A stretch of DNA of 6,337 bases, from the NCBI GenBank assembly GCA_003513855.1, contig DOTC01000254.1, forward strand, positions 3,673-10,009, in the 5' to 3' direction. Positions 5,954-6,337 of the stretch are shown here, one piece after another. The notes below the pieces were generated by a model. It searched no databases. It saw nothing but the letters and a program-made list of their open reading frames with translations, and had not been told where the DNA came from. The translations under genes and the position numbers were made by a program. This stretch comes from Deltaproteobacteria bacterium (GTDB taxonomy: Bacteria > Desulfobacterota > Deferrimicrobia > Deferrimicrobiales > Deferrimicrobiaceae). Each line of letters begins with the position of its first letter. The first letter of the stretch is position 1.

Positions 5954-6337
5954 TCAACCTGCTTCCGATTCGTTCCGCTCTGCCGTTTCCAGGGCAATCG
6001 CGCAGACCCGTTGCCGGTAGGAATCCGGAGATAGCACCCGGAAATACGGCATCCACCGGGCGGTCTGCTCGTGGAAGTGCATGTCGTTGTACACGTCGAA
6101 GGATACGACGATATTTCCGTTCTCCCTGGTTTCCACAATTGTCTGCTGGGGGAAGAAATTCTTCCGCTCGAAGAAGTGGGCGACCGGCGCGTCGAACTCC
6201 ACCGTGACCTTGTCCGTTTCCTGGTCGCCGAACCAGATCGTCTGTGCCTCGTCCAGCGCCTTCCGAACCGATTCCGGGACTTCCCTGTAGTTCTTCCCCG
6301 TAGAACGGACATCCTCGATGAAGTCCAGAAGGTACTT
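5954..6337 (-). CDS. WYL-domain transcriptional regulator, C-terminal fragment
   Basis: An open frame enters from the right edge and gives 127 residues to a TGA at 5956-5954. The visible part starts KYLLDFIEDVRSTGKNYREV, which fits the end of a WYL domain (the strand just before 'I/L-x-x-I/V-x-x-V-x-x-T-G'). The next segment, about 43-110, has TVEFDAPVAHFFERKNFFPQQ, then VETRENGNIVVSFDV, then TARWMPYFRVLSPDSYRQRV. This is the WCX extension typical of WYL regulators, with the 'P-Q' turn, the 'G-x-x-V-x-F' strand and the final 'W...V-L-x-P-x-x-x-R-x-x-V' helix. WYL proteins usually pair this with an N-terminal helix-turn-helix and sense nucleic acid or small ligands; the DNA-binding part lies outside the window. 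It is upstream of, and co-oriented with, the PNPOx-family gene, 81 bp away, so it could control that pair. The family call rests on half a protein. Confidence 0.75.
   Translation of the reverse strand, partial: KYLLDFIEDVRSTGKNYREVPESVRKALDEAQTIWFGDQETDKVTVEFDAPVAHFFERKNFFPQQTIVETRENGNIVVSFDVYNDMHFHEQTARWMPYFRVLSPDSYRQRVCAIALETAERNESEAG

Noticed and set aside
5941..6312. Alternative minus-strand frame over the WYL fragment
   Set aside because: Rich in R, S and T with no domain signal; the frame ending at 5954 gives a WYL/WCX-like sequence and stays open to the window edge.

Overview
The window is GC-rich, gene-dense bacterial DNA. Almost all of it is coding, and six of the seven genes lie on the minus strand. 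Spacing is tight, with overlapping stop and start codons at two junctions. No rRNA, tRNA, CRISPR array, insertion sequence or phage gene was seen. The gene content (iron-sulfur photolyase, lipocalin, DoxX-like protein, PEP-utilizing phosphotransferase, WYL regulator) fits a Gram-negative proteobacterium. A deltaproteobacterial or similar environmental lineage is a guess; nothing in the window fixes the taxon.

Right-hand block (about 3240-6337, read right to left). The C-terminal part of a WYL-domain transcriptional regulator enters from the right edge. After 81 bp comes a small split-barrel flavin protein of the pyridoxamine 5'-phosphate oxidase family. Its stop codon overlaps the GTG start of a 727-residue enzyme with an N-terminal PPDK-type ATP-grasp domain, a helical middle region and a C-terminal phosphohistidine domain. 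That enzyme has no PEP/pyruvate TIM barrel, so it resembles rifampicin phosphotransferase and related small-molecule dikinases more than PEP synthase or PPDK.

Left-hand block (1-3120). A four-helix DoxX-like membrane protein is followed by a perfect 9-bp inverted repeat. Next is a complete FeS-BCP-type photolyase that keeps all four cluster cysteines. A renalase-like FAD oxidoreductase follows, overlapping it slightly. The 3' end of a lipocalin gene on the plus strand converges on the oxidoreductase, with 2 bp between the two stops.

How the genes may work together: the photolyase, FAD oxidoreductase and lipocalin are gene types often linked to light, singlet-oxygen and membrane-damage responses, so the left block may be a small photo-oxidative stress island. 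The right block looks like a regulator, flavoprotein and phosphotransferase unit with an unknown substrate. Both readings are inferences from family membership and gene order.
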